This document shows positions 23,450-35,170 of a DNA stretch of 64,000 nucleotides, in pieces (the stretch's first letter is position 1; the number at the start of each line of letters is the position of its first letter). A program made the translations under genes and the position numbers. This stretch comes from Daphnia carinata (Eukaryota > Arthropoda > Branchiopoda > Diplostraca > Daphniidae), in assembly GCF_022539665.2 (NCBI RefSeq), contig NC_081335.1:7316001-7380000 (forward strand), read 5' to 3'. A model generated the notes under the pieces. It did not search any database. It was not told where the DNA came from and saw nothing but the letters and a program-made list of their open reading frames with translations.

Positions 23450-23636
23450 CTCAAGACGAATCTGCGCGCTTCAGGTGAGACTGGCTGCAGCATGCCCAAC
23501 CCAGGCTTTGCCTGGTCTGCAATGCGTTCTTGAGTATAAATTGCCCAAATGGTGGCCTGCTTGTTCACGCAGGCCATCCCACCCCCTATTGACGGGGAAG
23601 CGAGTGGCGGGAGAGCCGAGCCAAGGCGGACTATGA
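23406..23636 (+). CDS. Upstream 76-codon ORF in cassette leader (uncertain)
   Basis: An ATG sits directly after the pyrimidine tract-AG (GTATGGGCC) and opens a 76-codon frame beginning MGLGRSINAAAMGL and ending GEPSQGGL. The same frame is open at all four loci (31868-32098, 45969-46199, 57309-57539), with one difference here (ICAL versus TCAL). The frame overlaps the hairpins of the leader, so conservation may reflect RNA structure or recent duplication rather than a protein. No domain recognised. Confidence 0.3.
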   Translation: MGLGRSINAAAMGLVSRRICALQVRLAAACPTQALPGLQCVLEYKLPKWWPACSRRPSHPLLTGKRVAGEPSQGGL

Positions 23637-23885
23637 GCAATTTGAATTAAAGTCCGCCGGATGGTGTACAGACTGCACGGGCAAGGGCTTATTGGCCTTT
23701 TCAAGAATGAACAGTCGCGCATGGCCTCAGCGCCATGCGGAATGCATTACATACAATCGTCTACCTGAATTTGAAAAGTAGCAAAGTTTAATTGCTGAAC
23801 TATCTAACCAATAGCTAGGCAGACCTCTCCTACTTACCATATTCAACTCACATTTCAAACAACCTATTCACCAGCTAACAAGAAA
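23450..23885 (+). other. Cassette 1 leader, strongly base-paired
   Basis: G+C-rich segment with consecutive hairpins: AGTCTCA/TGAGACT (23447/23476), CCAGGC-TTT-GCCTGG (23501-23515), TGGCCTGC/GCAGGCCA (23553/23569), GGCGGACT/AGTCCGCC (23625/23651) and CGCATGGC/GCCATGCG (23718/23732). A less structured 5' UTR-like stretch follows (AGCAAAGTTTAATTGCTG, TAGCTAGGCAGACCTCTCC) up to the ORF. One difference from the other copies inside the first stem (T for C) keeps pairing as G-U. The type is unknown: 5' UTR, IRES-like or other RNA element. Confidence 0.6.
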
Positions 23886-24299
23886 ATGGCAACCGTTCGA
23901 CCATATCTACCAGTTTCGATTGATCTAAATCGGCTACAACGGATATTGATACCTGTGCTGCCGCAACCAGAACCTGATACGATGCGCCAGCTACCACCGG
24001 GAAAATTGCTTCCTGTGGAAGAAACATACAGGGACGTAAGACCTAGACGCATACGGGTGGCACGGGAACAATCACAAGAAGAGAGGAACGTGTTGGAGGC
24101 CAAGAGAAAGCGAGCTCTGCAAGCACTATTAGCTGAGGCTAAGCAAAAACTTAATAACGGTAAGAATTTGGCTGTGACTAAAGCTATTGTTTTTTCAGAG
24201 ACACCTGCCAATCCTGGACCGTCCAAACCAGTGGGTAAGCGTAAGCGGGAAGAAGATGCGACGGCAACTCTTCCTGACGAGAAACGTTCGAGACGATGA
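23886..24299 (+). CDS. Cassette 1 ORF, 137-aa basic protein of unknown family
   Basis: Uninterrupted frame starting in a good context (AAGAAAATGGC). The N-terminal half is rich in Pro and Leu (MATVRPYLPVSIDLNRL). A charged Ala/Glu/Lys helix-like stretch lies at about residues 60-95. The C-terminal module reads SETPANPGPSKP followed by KRKREEDATATLPDEKRSRR, with two clusters of basic residues resembling a bipartite nuclear localisation signal. The same gene at 57789-58220 encodes 143 aa, differing mainly by an 18-bp (AEAEAK) expansion. A TTTTTTCAG just before the module looks like a 3' splice site, so alternative splicing onto the module is possible. A GT-rich 3' region to about 24560 is shared with the other cassettes. 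I do not recognise the family. Confidence 0.65.
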   Translation: MATVRPYLPVSIDLNRLQRILIPVLPQPEPDTMRQLPPGKLLPVEETYRDVRPRRIRVAREQSQEERNVLEAKRKRALQALLAEAKQKLNNGKNLAVTKAIVFSETPANPGPSKPVGKRKREEDATATLPDEKRSRR

Positions 24300-24610
24300 A
24301 AATCCTCCTTTAGTTAGTCTAAGTTATTAGTAGCGTGCATTCACGAAATTCTGTAAGAATGACTGTGTGTGTGAATGTGTATACCTTTGATGTAAATATC
24401 CTAGTCAAAATTATTGCTTGATGTGTGTGTATGAGTATGAATGTGGTTTGAATGTATCATGCTTTGGTTTTAATTGGAAAATGCACTGCTTAATACCTAA
24501 AAAAATTGTCTTGTCTCAATTTTATTTGGTTGGTTTGGAGGGGGGTGGTGGTGGTTGGGGAGGATATTAAGGCTTATTTCGCCTAACTCACATACGACAA
24601 CAAAAAAGGT
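24300..24610 (+). other. Cassette 1 conserved 3' region
   Basis: Contains (GT)n-like stretches, a CTAGTCAAAATTA phrase, a TTTGGTTTTAATT phrase and TTGTCTTG, ending in a G-rich tract (GGAGGGGGGTGGTGG). The same order of blocks follows the ORFs at 33301, 39642, 47402, 58221 and 59597. This shows that the 137-aa, 316-aa and 97-aa genes share 3' ends as well as 5' ends. Confidence 0.7.
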
Positions 24611-27110
24611 TCCATATCTGATTTATTTTAAGGAAAAAAGCATCTTTTCTTTGCACCAAAATATGTTTTTGTAAGCGACATAGGGCTCACTGCTACAAGG
24701 AACACTTTTTTTTACTCAGTCTCTTTCTAGCGCAATAACTCGATTGCATCTCATTGTTAGTTATATAATGTTACTAATTCAGTAAACCTTGCCAATTCGG
24801 AATTATCTAACCTATACATGATTAGGGTAACCTCTGCCATAGGAACGATCCTCATCGGAAAAAAATAAGGTAACGGACATCTATGGTAACCAGATAGAGT
24901 TGATGGACATCTCTATTATTATTATACCTGTAGCGCCTTTCAACATTCCTCCGAATTGTGCAATCCTGTAGTTCAAAATTAGCCGATGTTGATATCCACG
25001 GCGTGTCATTTGGGTTTCGAGCCACATGTATGGGAATCTGAAGTCGTTGGTTAATAGATGGTCTTTCTCGATTGTTGCGCAGCGATCTACTTTCTAGCCC
25101 ATAGTGCAAGGTCCTTAAATGAAAAATCGTTTTTTGTAAAAATTGGGAATTCCATTAAACACGTCTCACACGTTTTTCATGAATATATAAGTCCCCGTTT
25201 AAAGTTACTTAGGCAATATTCTCCCCATCTGGTTATATTTTGCTGAATCCTAGTCGAACTTGGTTCGCAATAGTCCCAGCTCTTGGGCGTCCAGCACCAG
25301 GTGTAAGAGCACTCTTGCGTGTTACATTCGCTCATGCAGAATTTTAGTTGGGTATTTTTTAACAGGGATTTTCCATTCCCTAGTACCCTTGCTGGATTAC
25401 ATTTTTCTACATTTTTCCTCTATAAAAAAAGTATATCCGTTTATGTTCATTCTTAATTCGACTAGTTTTCAAAGAAATCATCCCAACCAAATCTACCACG
25501 GTTGCAACAAGTTAGTAGCCTAGTACAGGTATAATAGTCCAATCTGAAGTTTTGCAAACATGGCGATCTAAGCTTTTCCAGCTGGCGGTGACAAGGTAGC
25601 GCCAGTGAAGCGAATGCTACAAGAACAGCTACCCTCATTTCTTCCTTTAAAAAAATTATAGTAATGAAAGAATTCTTAAAATATGCATCTTTATGTTTGT
25701 CTTGAACTAGTATCGAGCGTTTTCCCTCTCCAATGAAATTGAACGATGAATTGAAACGAATGCAAGGCTATTGAAATTAAATTAAATAGCAGGCGTTTAG
25801 TCCACAATGTTGGAACATATTTTCTCGACTAAGACAAGGGTAATGCGAAATGACAAATGGAAAAGCGAGCGAATTTGTTTTACCATACATCGCCGTGAAA
25901 GAACGGGATAAAGCGCAAAATAGAGTGAATAAGATAAACGATAGGGCACGATAAAACGTGACGAAACATTTGTTTTCGTTTTTAGTATCGAAAAATGAAT
26001 TTCATACGAAATCGTGTAATGCACTTTGTTTTATTTTCAATATGATTTCGAAAATACACGTATTTTCCAAATTGTTTAGTTATATATTTCTGTTATTATA
26101 CGATAACTGATGCCACCAGCGTCTTGCTCTTCATCTTCATCGTCTTTGTATCAAGTACACGATAAAAATTAATTTAAAAAACATTAATAATTAATTCATT
26201 AATTATTTAAACATTAGTAACTACATTGCAGATAGTATTCTAAATGATGATATGCGCGTTAAATGAAGTAAAAATACATTTCTTCTATTTACCGAGAGGC
26301 AGTATAATCGCGGATATTCAGTATAACACTATAGGAAAAATGCTGCGTATACAATACGATGAGGTACTTCTTTCGTAGATGCGGCGTAGTTGAGCAGAAA
26401 GTAAAAAGAAACTTTTTTCTTCTTCTCAGTTTCAAGGGCAACAAATAGCAGTAAAATTTATAAAGGAAAAAAAGGTAAAATAAATGATAAAACAGAAGTA
26501 GAATCGATTTAGAAATCTAAAACGTCGTTGTTTAGACATTTACAAAGTTAATATTTGTTAAGGCAAGAAAGGCTGCGGTGCAATAGATTGCACCAGGACT
26601 AGAGTCCATTTCGGATGGATTTTGTGTTGACAACCAGGCGCTGCCGGAGACTAGCAGACGTACCTAATCGGATCACATCTCTTAAAAAAATACAGAAATT
26701 TTTGTGTTCAAACTATGAAAAAATCACTTTCTGTTTAGGCAATAGACGTCTGGATAGCTATAAGTAACGGAGTATTTCAAATCAGTTCCCAGCCTAATTT
26801 CATATTGCTCTATGATCGTGGGTAAATTTGGTTTAGTGCTTAAATTAGGGTTATCGTTAGTATTGACATTTTTTTTTCTTTAGAAAGAAAGGTGTCAAAA
26901 CGAGCATGCCGTCTTGTCCTTTGTCATCCCAGCCAAATGTCTTTTCAAAAGGATCGTTTGGCAATCGTTTCAGCACTAAAAAACACTTAAACAGTACACT
27001 TCAAAGCGGCCATGATCTTGGCATAAAGTTTGATCTCCAGTTACTACTTGAACGGCAGTCTTGAAATGAAACATGGAACAAATTAGTGAAAAATGGGATA
27101 TGAACATCTG
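24611..27110. other. Unique non-coding stretch
   Basis: About 2.5 kb in which I find no credible gene. Open frames are short and compositionally random. It separates cassette 1 from the HERC2-like fragment; the rightmost few hundred bases may hold a first exon of that gene that I could not identify. Confidence 0.4.
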
Positions 27111-27113
27111 ATC

Positions 27114-28859
27114 AGATTAATCTGTTGGTTGAAGCTACCAATAACAAAACAATAAGAAGTCCAAGTGGAAATTTCCCTTGTGCATGCTGTGATGGGGAAT
27201 GTGAGTTAAAATGTCAAACTGTGTCCCAAAGCTCAATTGAATCTTCATATATTGAGAAACCGGTTATAAAATTTCTCAATGCATGGACATGGAACAAGGA
27301 TGTTGGTTGGTTTGACTTACATTTATTACATTATTATTTGCCGGTTGAAGATTACTCACCTTTTACTTCTAGGTTTGGGCGATGTAATAGAATGTAGAAA
27401 GAATCTAGAGATGCAGTTAGAGGATCTCTGCATCAAATCTTCACAGAGCAGTTTGAATCTTCAAAATTTAACAAAACAGCTCACCCTTTTCCGTCGACAC
27501 GTAGAAGAGGTGAGGAAAGTTCGCTATTCAGAGGATTCAAGAACTCGGGGGATTGGAAATCTGAATAAAAACGAACTGGATAAATCTAATGTTCAGAGAA
27601 AATGGTAGTAGTTTTTCCTTTTAGTCTTGTTTTTTTCAATTGTATTAACAACGATTGAATGTAAACGCAAGGGTATATGAAGAAGTAGGCAGCATTTCAT
27701 CAGAGAAGAGTAAAAATCCTGTGTCATCACCTCACACAATTGTCACCACCTTAACTGAAGTAGGATCTAATGCTGCACTTAATTTTCTATTTGCATTTTT
27801 CCGTCGTGCGTGGCAATCAGGTATACATCACATTCTAATATAGCCGCCAAAACGTTTAACACCTTGTTTTGCAATAGACGAAGACGGGGATGCCTGTTTT
27901 GAGTTGCTTATTCACGCACTAGAATCACTTCGCAGTTTACCTCCCGCGTCTATCTTTCGTCTTCTACATCAAAAGGATAATAGCACATATGACCTCTGGC
28001 TCAGATTGCTCAACAAATCTGTCTCATTTCTACGTTCCATTATTTTCGAGTACGGATTTTAATTTTTAAAATTTTCCTACCAAGTAAAATTATGAAAACT
28101 CCTCGTCTTATTTAGAGAAAGTTCGTGTTCCATTCCTCTACGGGATCGACATGTGGCGCTACAACTTCTTTTAGAAGTCAGCATACAACGTGGAAGCCTC
28201 CTCTGTGTTTTACATGCTATACACCTTCTGCTCGAATTATGGGACGTGGAGGAAAGTGGTCAGGTAATTTACCAGTAGCGTTAAGTAGAAAAGATCCTTC
28301 TACTAAAGGATTTCCTTTTCTTTTCTGAAGGACAACCGTTCAAATAATCGAGGTCCTGCGATTGCTCCCTTAATTCTGACGCTCCGCCGTTGGAGCGCAG
28401 TACAGCAAGAGCAGACGGGGGGTTCCGAAAAATACAGTGATGAAGAATACGCTACTAGTCCATCGGCTTGCCTTCTAAGGCAAGCCAGCTTATCGCCTGA
28501 ACCAGAAGATGGTGACAAAGACGTCGACGTTGACCTATATCAAGCTGCTGTTCTCATCTTGGCTCATTTGGATCGATTAGCAGCTCCATTTATTCATCCA
28601 CCACTATCGGTTTTATTTGCAGTTTCACCGAATTTATTTTACGTTTCATGACAATTTACTTTTTCGTGTTCAGGATCGAACAGTCATTGAAAACACTTTA
28701 ATTCGATTGGATTTAAATGCCTCGACCACGACAGATCGTTACACCGAGGTCCACAAATTTTCAATCACAATCGAACAAATGATCTGCACTGCCCTTGGCC
28801 TATTAATTCTATCCGGCGATGGCAAAGTGTACATTATCGGCTACACCGATCCAGAACCG
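27114..28859 (+). pseudogene. HERC2: HERC2-like E3 ligase, N-terminal gene fragment
   Basis: Exons consistent with one frame: about 27114-27305, 27373-27509, a third ending at 27820, 27878-28049, 28116-28263, 28331 to about 28611, and 28674-28859. Key segments are KFLNAWTWNKDVG, ALNFLFAFFRRAWQSG, ESLRSLPPASIF, PLRDRHVALQLLLEVSIQRG, AAVLILAHLDRLAAPFIHPP and ILSGDGKVYIIGYTD. These match the N-terminal helical region and first RCC1-type blade of the giant ubiquitin ligase HERC2 (over 4,800 aa). Nothing beyond the first ~500 residues follows; instead an SLC5 C-terminus begins within 240 bp. I saw no stop inside the listed exons, but the gene is clearly cut off. An exon-like piece at 28930-29035 fits neither neighbour convincingly. 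Confidence 0.7.
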
Positions 28860-29094
28860 GTCAGTTCGCGTTACGTGAAATTCCGCAGTTTTGCACACGT
28901 ACTTATAATTTTTTTTCTGTGCATTTAGACTATCCGAATTCACAAAAGTTTCTCCGCTTTTTCGGTTGCGGAAATTAGTTTTATGGCCGGCGCTTGTGTC
29001 CGTGTTATCCTAACTAATTTTTCTCCCGCAACGGTAAAATAATTTAATGTTGCATAGCCATGTTGCTTCAAGAAAACATCTGACACTCGTTTAG

Positions 29095-29894
29095 CGTGGG
29101 TTACCCAACTAGTCGCTTTGTTTTATGGAGGGATCAGTATAGCTATTGCCTTTGTCGCTGAATATCTAGGTGGTGTTTTGCAAGCTTCTTTAACCATTTT
29201 TGGTGTCGTGGGTGGACCGCTACTTGCCCTCTTCACCATCGGGATGTTTTCAACGGTCGTCGAACAAAAGGTTTATTTATCAATCAAGCCACTGATTCCT
29301 AACTTCACTTTAACACAACTTAATTTGCAGGGAGCCCTTACTGGGTTGGTTACTGGACTGGCATTCAGTTTGTGGATTGGATTTGGTGGTCCGAAGCCTC
29401 CCATTCCACGTCTTCCTTTAAGAAACGATGGCTGCGCCGAGTTCTTGAACGCAACAATTGATTCCACAACTGAGCAGTACCTTTCAACAATTTCTCCTTC
29501 TGCCTTGCCAACAGGAGTCACGCCAGCAGATGATTACTTCCCACTATATCGTGTATCGTTTATGTGGTACGCACCTCTTGGATTTCTTCTGACAGTTCTT
29601 GTTGCCCAAGTGGTCAGCCGGATTGTTAGATTAAGCGTTGAAAGGCGAGGCGTATCAGGCCAAAAGATCAATGAAGAATTGCTCAGTCCAATGTTTCCGC
29701 AGTGTTTCCGCACTTCTCATCATCTTCCAGATCCCAACTTACTGGTAAAATCATAATATTCATATTTTGATTTTAAAGGGAGGATATTTAATGTTTTGTT
29801 TTTGTTGCCTTACGTCGTCGTATTCTAGTTGACTCCTCGTGAAAATTACGAAGAAAAACAGAGCCACGAAGACCAAACTGTATCGAAAATTTGA
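29095..29894 (+). pseudogene. SLC5-type sodium-coupled transporter, C-terminal fragment
   Basis: Three exons (29095-29270, 29332-29744, 29829-29894). The first encodes LVALFYGGISIAIAFVAEYL and IFGVVGGPLLALFTIGMF, a transmembrane pair highly typical of SLC5 monocarboxylate/multivitamin symporters. The second has GALTGLVTGLAFSLWIGFGG and a further membrane helix (YAPLGFLLTVLVAQVVSRIV). The third is a short charged tail to TGA. About 220 residues out of the usual ~600 are present and the upstream two thirds are absent. The fragment has no internal stop. Confidence 0.75.
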
Positions 29895-31474
29895 AGGCCG
29901 TTCCGAGCTCAGGAATAGTATCTGTTGTAGTCCAAAAAGCTCACCGAAAAATCTCGGAAAGAATCTCATCAACTGGAAACCAGTTCACAGTAAATTCATT
30001 AAATTTTGGAATCCACGCACAAGTTAAAGATCAACTCCTTTTTTTTAATCTTCAGTGCAATAGTACGTAGAAACGTAAAGTCCTGCGGTTTAATGTGAAA
30101 TCAAGTGTGACCTTGTAGGGTTAACACTTAAAAGTATCGTTGTTTTAAAATCTTTCGTGTTAATCACCATTTTATGTGGTTAAAGCCGCTTCATCTCCGT
30201 GCGTCCTGATCTACATATCAAAATCTGTTCTTTGTTTTGGTAGGCTTTTTTTTGTTTCTAGTTCAATGAATCAGTTACATCATTGTTGTTAATTGTATGT
30301 TGAGAATGTTTAGTTTGATGAGAACATTATTACACATCTATTTGTTGTTAAATTTCCTCTTAAGTGGTGGACAAGTATCCCCTTCATTTTCAAGGAGAAA
30401 AGTAGAAGCTGTTTTAGAAACCACAGGTTCATAACTACTGAAGGTCAGCCATGGTTCAGCCACCTAAGAATGTCTTGATTCGAGAAAAAAATATCTTCAA
30501 TGTAAATGGCAATTTAGGACAGATACCATATAATTAAGGAACTACCTAATGCTTTTGTGCATTCTCTCATAGTCAGGTGACATATATCATACTGGTTGAT
30601 TATGCAGTGGATGAATAAAGATCAAAACTTCTACTGTGGCATAAAAGTTCAGATGTACTATGATGCTTGATGTTGCTGAGTTTGTTATCGCTGCTGCTGC
30701 TGCTGTTGTTGCTGCACATACTAGGATGCTTATTGCATTAATCCTCTGCAGCTCTGGCTCTATTGTCCCGTTAGTCATGGATCGAACAGATATGGCGCCC
30801 TTGTGGATGGTTCGCTAGAACTGTAACAAAATTCAAACATTAGCACAACAAGATAACTATTAAATTTAACATTTCTAAGATTTGTGTTTCATACAACTTA
30901 TTAGACAATATCAAGGGAGTGGCGAATACAATTGTAAACAAAGCCAAAATAGGACCACTCATCCTCCACCAAAGCAAACATGAAAAGGAAGTTTTACCGT
31001 TAAATCTCACTACCCACAATCACAGGAAACAAAAACTAACTCAGCAAAGAACAATGCAGCAGCCAATACTGCTACTGCTGTCTATACGTAAGGGCATGGC
31101 TTTGCTGCGTTAAATGATCTATGTAAAAAGTTGAAACGCTTTTTAGTTTAGACACATGTCAAAATAAAAAAATACAACCTTTTGTGCTACGACGTTTTTC
31201 ACGATTGGTAAGACAGCCGTTCCAACTAACGCTTCACCAAAGAGGGAAGGCTTGAATTGGAACCACACAATAACATTCCAGTAATTTACTTTTCACATAC
31301 ACGGAATAGAAAATTAATAAACAACGAAAATAAAAAATATACTGAAAGTGAAAAAAAAAAGAAAACAATAGCAGGCGAAGGACACAACACCGTTGGAAAG
31401 TGCCGCCTGGTGGCCGAAAACGGAAGTTATAATAATATGTTATCGTAAGTTCACGACTGCTTTTACTATATATA
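29895..31474. other. Spacer with diverged repeats before cassette 2
   Basis: The stretch 30394-30680 (GAGAAAAGTAGAAGCTGTTTTAG onward) is a diverged copy of 44977-45255, so both cassettes 2 and 3 are preceded by this repeat. A (GCT)n run lies at 30690-30710. From about 31085 it resembles the flank of cassettes 1 and 4. No gene recognised. Confidence 0.5.
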
Positions 31475-31911
31475 GGAGGACCGAAGACGCCGAAATCCCG
31501 ATATTACACCTAGCGGCGATAACCAAAGATATTAAGCGGGGAGAATCGCGATTCCTGCCGCCCTAACGGGTAGTATTAGCCGTACTTTTTCAATAGCTTA
31601 ATTCCAATGAGCCGTTTTAAAAAACTTTTTTTTCTTTTTCCCTAGGTATGGGCCTAGGCCGAAGCATTAATGCTGCGGCAATGGGGCTATTAGGGGGACC
31701 GAAGACGCCAAAATCCCGATATTTTACCTGGTGGTGATAACCGAAGATATTAAGCGGCGAAAAACGCGATTGCTGCCGCTTCAACGGGAAGTATTAGCCG
31801 TACATTTCAACTAGACTAAATTCCAATTAGCAATATTTAAAAAACTTTTTTTTCTTTTTCCGTAGGTATGGGCCTAGGCCGCAGCATTAATGCTGCGGCA
31901 ATGGGGCTAGT
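31475..31911 (+). repeat. Cassette 2: two tandem ~220-bp monomers
   Basis: Same monomer as at 22791-23449, two units. The first corresponds to the diverged type and has one change (GAAGC for GCAGC) that breaks the 22-bp palindrome. The second carries the intact palindrome and leads into the leader. Confidence 0.85.
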
Positions 31912-32349
31912 CTCAAGACGAACCTGCGCGCTTCAGGTGAGACTGGCTGCAGCATGCCCAACCCAGGCTTTGCCTGGTCTGCAATGCGTTCTTGAGTATA
32001 AATTGCCCAAATGGTGGCCTGCTTGCTCACGCAGGCCATCCCACCCCCTATTGACGGGGAAGCGAGTGGCGGGAGAGCCGAGCCAAGGCGGACTATGAGC
32101 AATTTGAATTAAAGTCCGCCGGATGGTGTACAGACTGCACGGGCAAGGGCTTATTGGCCTTTTCAAGAATGAACAGTCGCGCATGGCCTAGGCGCCATGC
32201 GGAATGCATTACCAATAATCGTCTTATCTCAGTTTTAAAAGTAGCAAAGTTTAATTGCTGAACTACCTAACCAGTAGCTAGGCAGACCTCTCCTACTCCA
32301 CAAACTCAAACTCATATTCTATACCTTCGATTAATAAGCTGATAAGAAA
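31912..32349 (+). other. Cassette 2 leader, strongly base-paired, with 76-codon ORF
   Basis: Same hairpin series as cassette 1 and the same open 76-codon frame (31868-32098). The last hairpin loop differs (CTAGGC instead of CTCAGC), and the downstream 100 bp are of the type that accompanies the 316-aa ORF. Leader subtype therefore tracks ORF class. Confidence 0.6.
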
Positions 32350-33300
32350 ATGGCACCCGTTGCACCTCAAATGCGTAAGGTGTTAGCGACCAGTGCGAAA
32401 ATTGCAAGTCTCCATCGCGCTATGTTCGGCAATAAGGTTCTAAAACCAGCAACGAAACCAGAACCAGAAGCAAAGCAGCTTATTAATAAGCCAATGCCGC
32501 TGATTGATACTCCAAAACCTAACGACTTGCCGGCTAAGCGTAAGCGGTATGACGCACCATCACCTTTTGTATATAAGAAACGTTTTGAGGGAACCAATTC
32601 AAAAGAAGTCATTCGGCTTCCACCATTATTATCATTAGACGATATAAACAAGTTACAAACTAAGCCGAAACGGGTTGGGCGTATTACTAAGCAAAGGCTC
32701 GCTAATGATAATAATGTGGCAAAAACTAAAGTTCCTAATCTCTTGCAGGCACCTGTCATTGATCCAGCGGTAGCGGCCAGAGCCAAGGCGGGCAGTCTTT
32801 ACGCCAGTCTGTTTGGGGGTAAGCTTCCACTACCAGCAAGAATACCAAAGCAGCTGACTGATAAGCCAAAGCCCTTGGTAGACTGTCATATCCGATCACC
32901 ATTGCCATCATTGCCGAAATCAGATCCTGGCTTGCCGTGCCAATCACCATCCCCAGAATTACCCAATGACTCGATGGCCAAGCGGAAGCGGGAAGAGGAT
33001 GCGCAAGCAACCCTTCCTGCGCAGAAGCGCTTCAAGGATCTGAATTTCAAGGACTACAAAGACCCTGTCCGCTTCAAGGCTACAGCTGGACGTTCAGCGG
33101 CACAGACCAAGGCGGAGATTAAAAACCTACATAGCAGCCTATTCGAGGGTTTGCTTCCATCCAAGGACCTGACGAGTAGGCCAGTTCCGCTGTCGCAACG
33201 TCCGGTTCGACCGCCGCTGCCTAAGACTGACCCAGAATATGGTATGCCCCCATGGTGTCGGCAGAGCTTTTACAACTATAATTATCAATTTTCCTTTTAA
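32350..33300 (+). CDS. 316-aa cassette protein, internally repeated, unknown family (copy 1)
   Basis: Long uninterrupted frame starting MAPVAPQMRKVLATS. It holds three copies of a unit beginning SLHRAMFGNKVLKP (about residue 19), SLYASLFGGKLPLPAR (about 152) and NLHSSLFEGLLPSKDL (about 265), each followed by a Lys/Arg-Pro-x-Pro-Leu phrase. The first two are followed by a basic block (LPAKRKRYDAPSPFVYKKRF; MAKRKREEDAQATLPAQKRF). The second basic block is the same module that ends the 137/143-aa and 97-aa proteins. The protein is Pro-, Lys- and Ala-rich, likely disordered and nuclear. It has no cysteine cluster or known enzyme motif. CTTGCAG before APVIDP resembles a 3' splice site at the position equivalent to that in the 137-aa gene. 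It differs from copies 2 and 3 by one visible residue (P for R before ELPNDS). GT-rich conserved 3' region to about 33560. Confidence 0.65.
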   Translation: MAPVAPQMRKVLATSAKIASLHRAMFGNKVLKPATKPEPEAKQLINKPMPLIDTPKPNDLPAKRKRYDAPSPFVYKKRFEGTNSKEVIRLPPLLSLDDINKLQTKPKRVGRITKQRLANDNNVAKTKVPNLLQAPVIDPAVAARAKAGSLYASLFGGKLPLPARIPKQLTDKPKPLVDCHIRSPLPSLPKSDPGLPCQSPSPELPNDSMAKRKREEDAQATLPAQKRFKDLNFKDYKDPVRFKATAGRSAAQTKAEIKNLHSSLFEGLLPSKDLTSRPVPLSQRPVRPPLPKTDPEYGMPPWCRQSFYNYNYQFSF

Positions 33301-33742
33301 TAGCCTAAGTTAAGAATAGCTTATATTTCCAAAATTGCGTATGAATGTGTGTGTGCAAGTGTGTGTGCAAGTGTGTAATTTATTTGGTACAAATCATCTA
33401 GTCAAAATTACTTGTTGTGTATGTGTGTGTGTATGTGAGAATGAATGTTGTTTGTATGTACCACACTTTGGTTGGAATTTTAAAATGTACAGCTTTAAAC
33501 ACCTTATCAAAATTGTCTTGTGTTTCACTGCTATAGGGCGGGGGTTAAGAAAGTTAGTAAACCAAAAGAAAAAAAACGCACATCTCAATATATTTCTAGT
33601 TAAATGAATCCCTTGCAAAAACAGAAGACCAAACTATTTCGCTATTAAAAAGCAACGCATCTCATTTTGTTAAAAGTGCCGCAGCTCTTAGTCAGCAAAC
33701 GAGCAAATTTTAACTTTAAATAGGTAACGTGTATACATTTAG
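33301..33742 (+). other. Cassette 2 conserved 3' region and SLC26 intron remnant
   Basis: GTGTGTGCAA repeats, the CTAGTCAAAATTA and TTTGGTTGGAATT phrases, TTGTCTTG and a short G-rich tract (GGGCGGGGG) repeat the cassette 3' signature. Beyond about 33560 the sequence belongs to the SLC26 fragment. Confidence 0.6.
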
Positions 33743-34960
<1,218 letters not shown>

Positions 34961-35170
34961 AGCGGAATTGTAAATGCTGTTTCGCACAGTTTCAGGTATA
35001 CTTTTCACCGTATCAGACGGTCGGCCTCGACTGATCCGAAATACGTCTGTGAACACTCTCGTCTTGACTTATTTAGCGGGAAGCTATACAGCCGTTGCGT
35101 AATTTTAGTTGATATTGTTTTTTGGCTTCCATCTACACTTTTCAACTACGTTCTCGAAATACTTTTTTTT

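Noticed and set aside
23425-23722. Minus-strand 71- and 83-codon ORFs in the cassette leaders
   Set aside because: Shadows of a G+C-rich hairpin region; no start context or domain.
23450-23740. Leader as a known snRNA, rRNA or tRNA
   Set aside because: I could not match it to U1-U6, U3, 5S, RNase P or a tRNA cloverleaf by eye; left as an unknown structured element.
24199-24230. NPGP as a 2A ribosome-skipping peptide
   Set aside because: The residues before NPGP (ETPA, ETHL) lack the D-x-E context of 2A peptides, the motif lies near the C-terminus, and the 316-aa relative lacks it.
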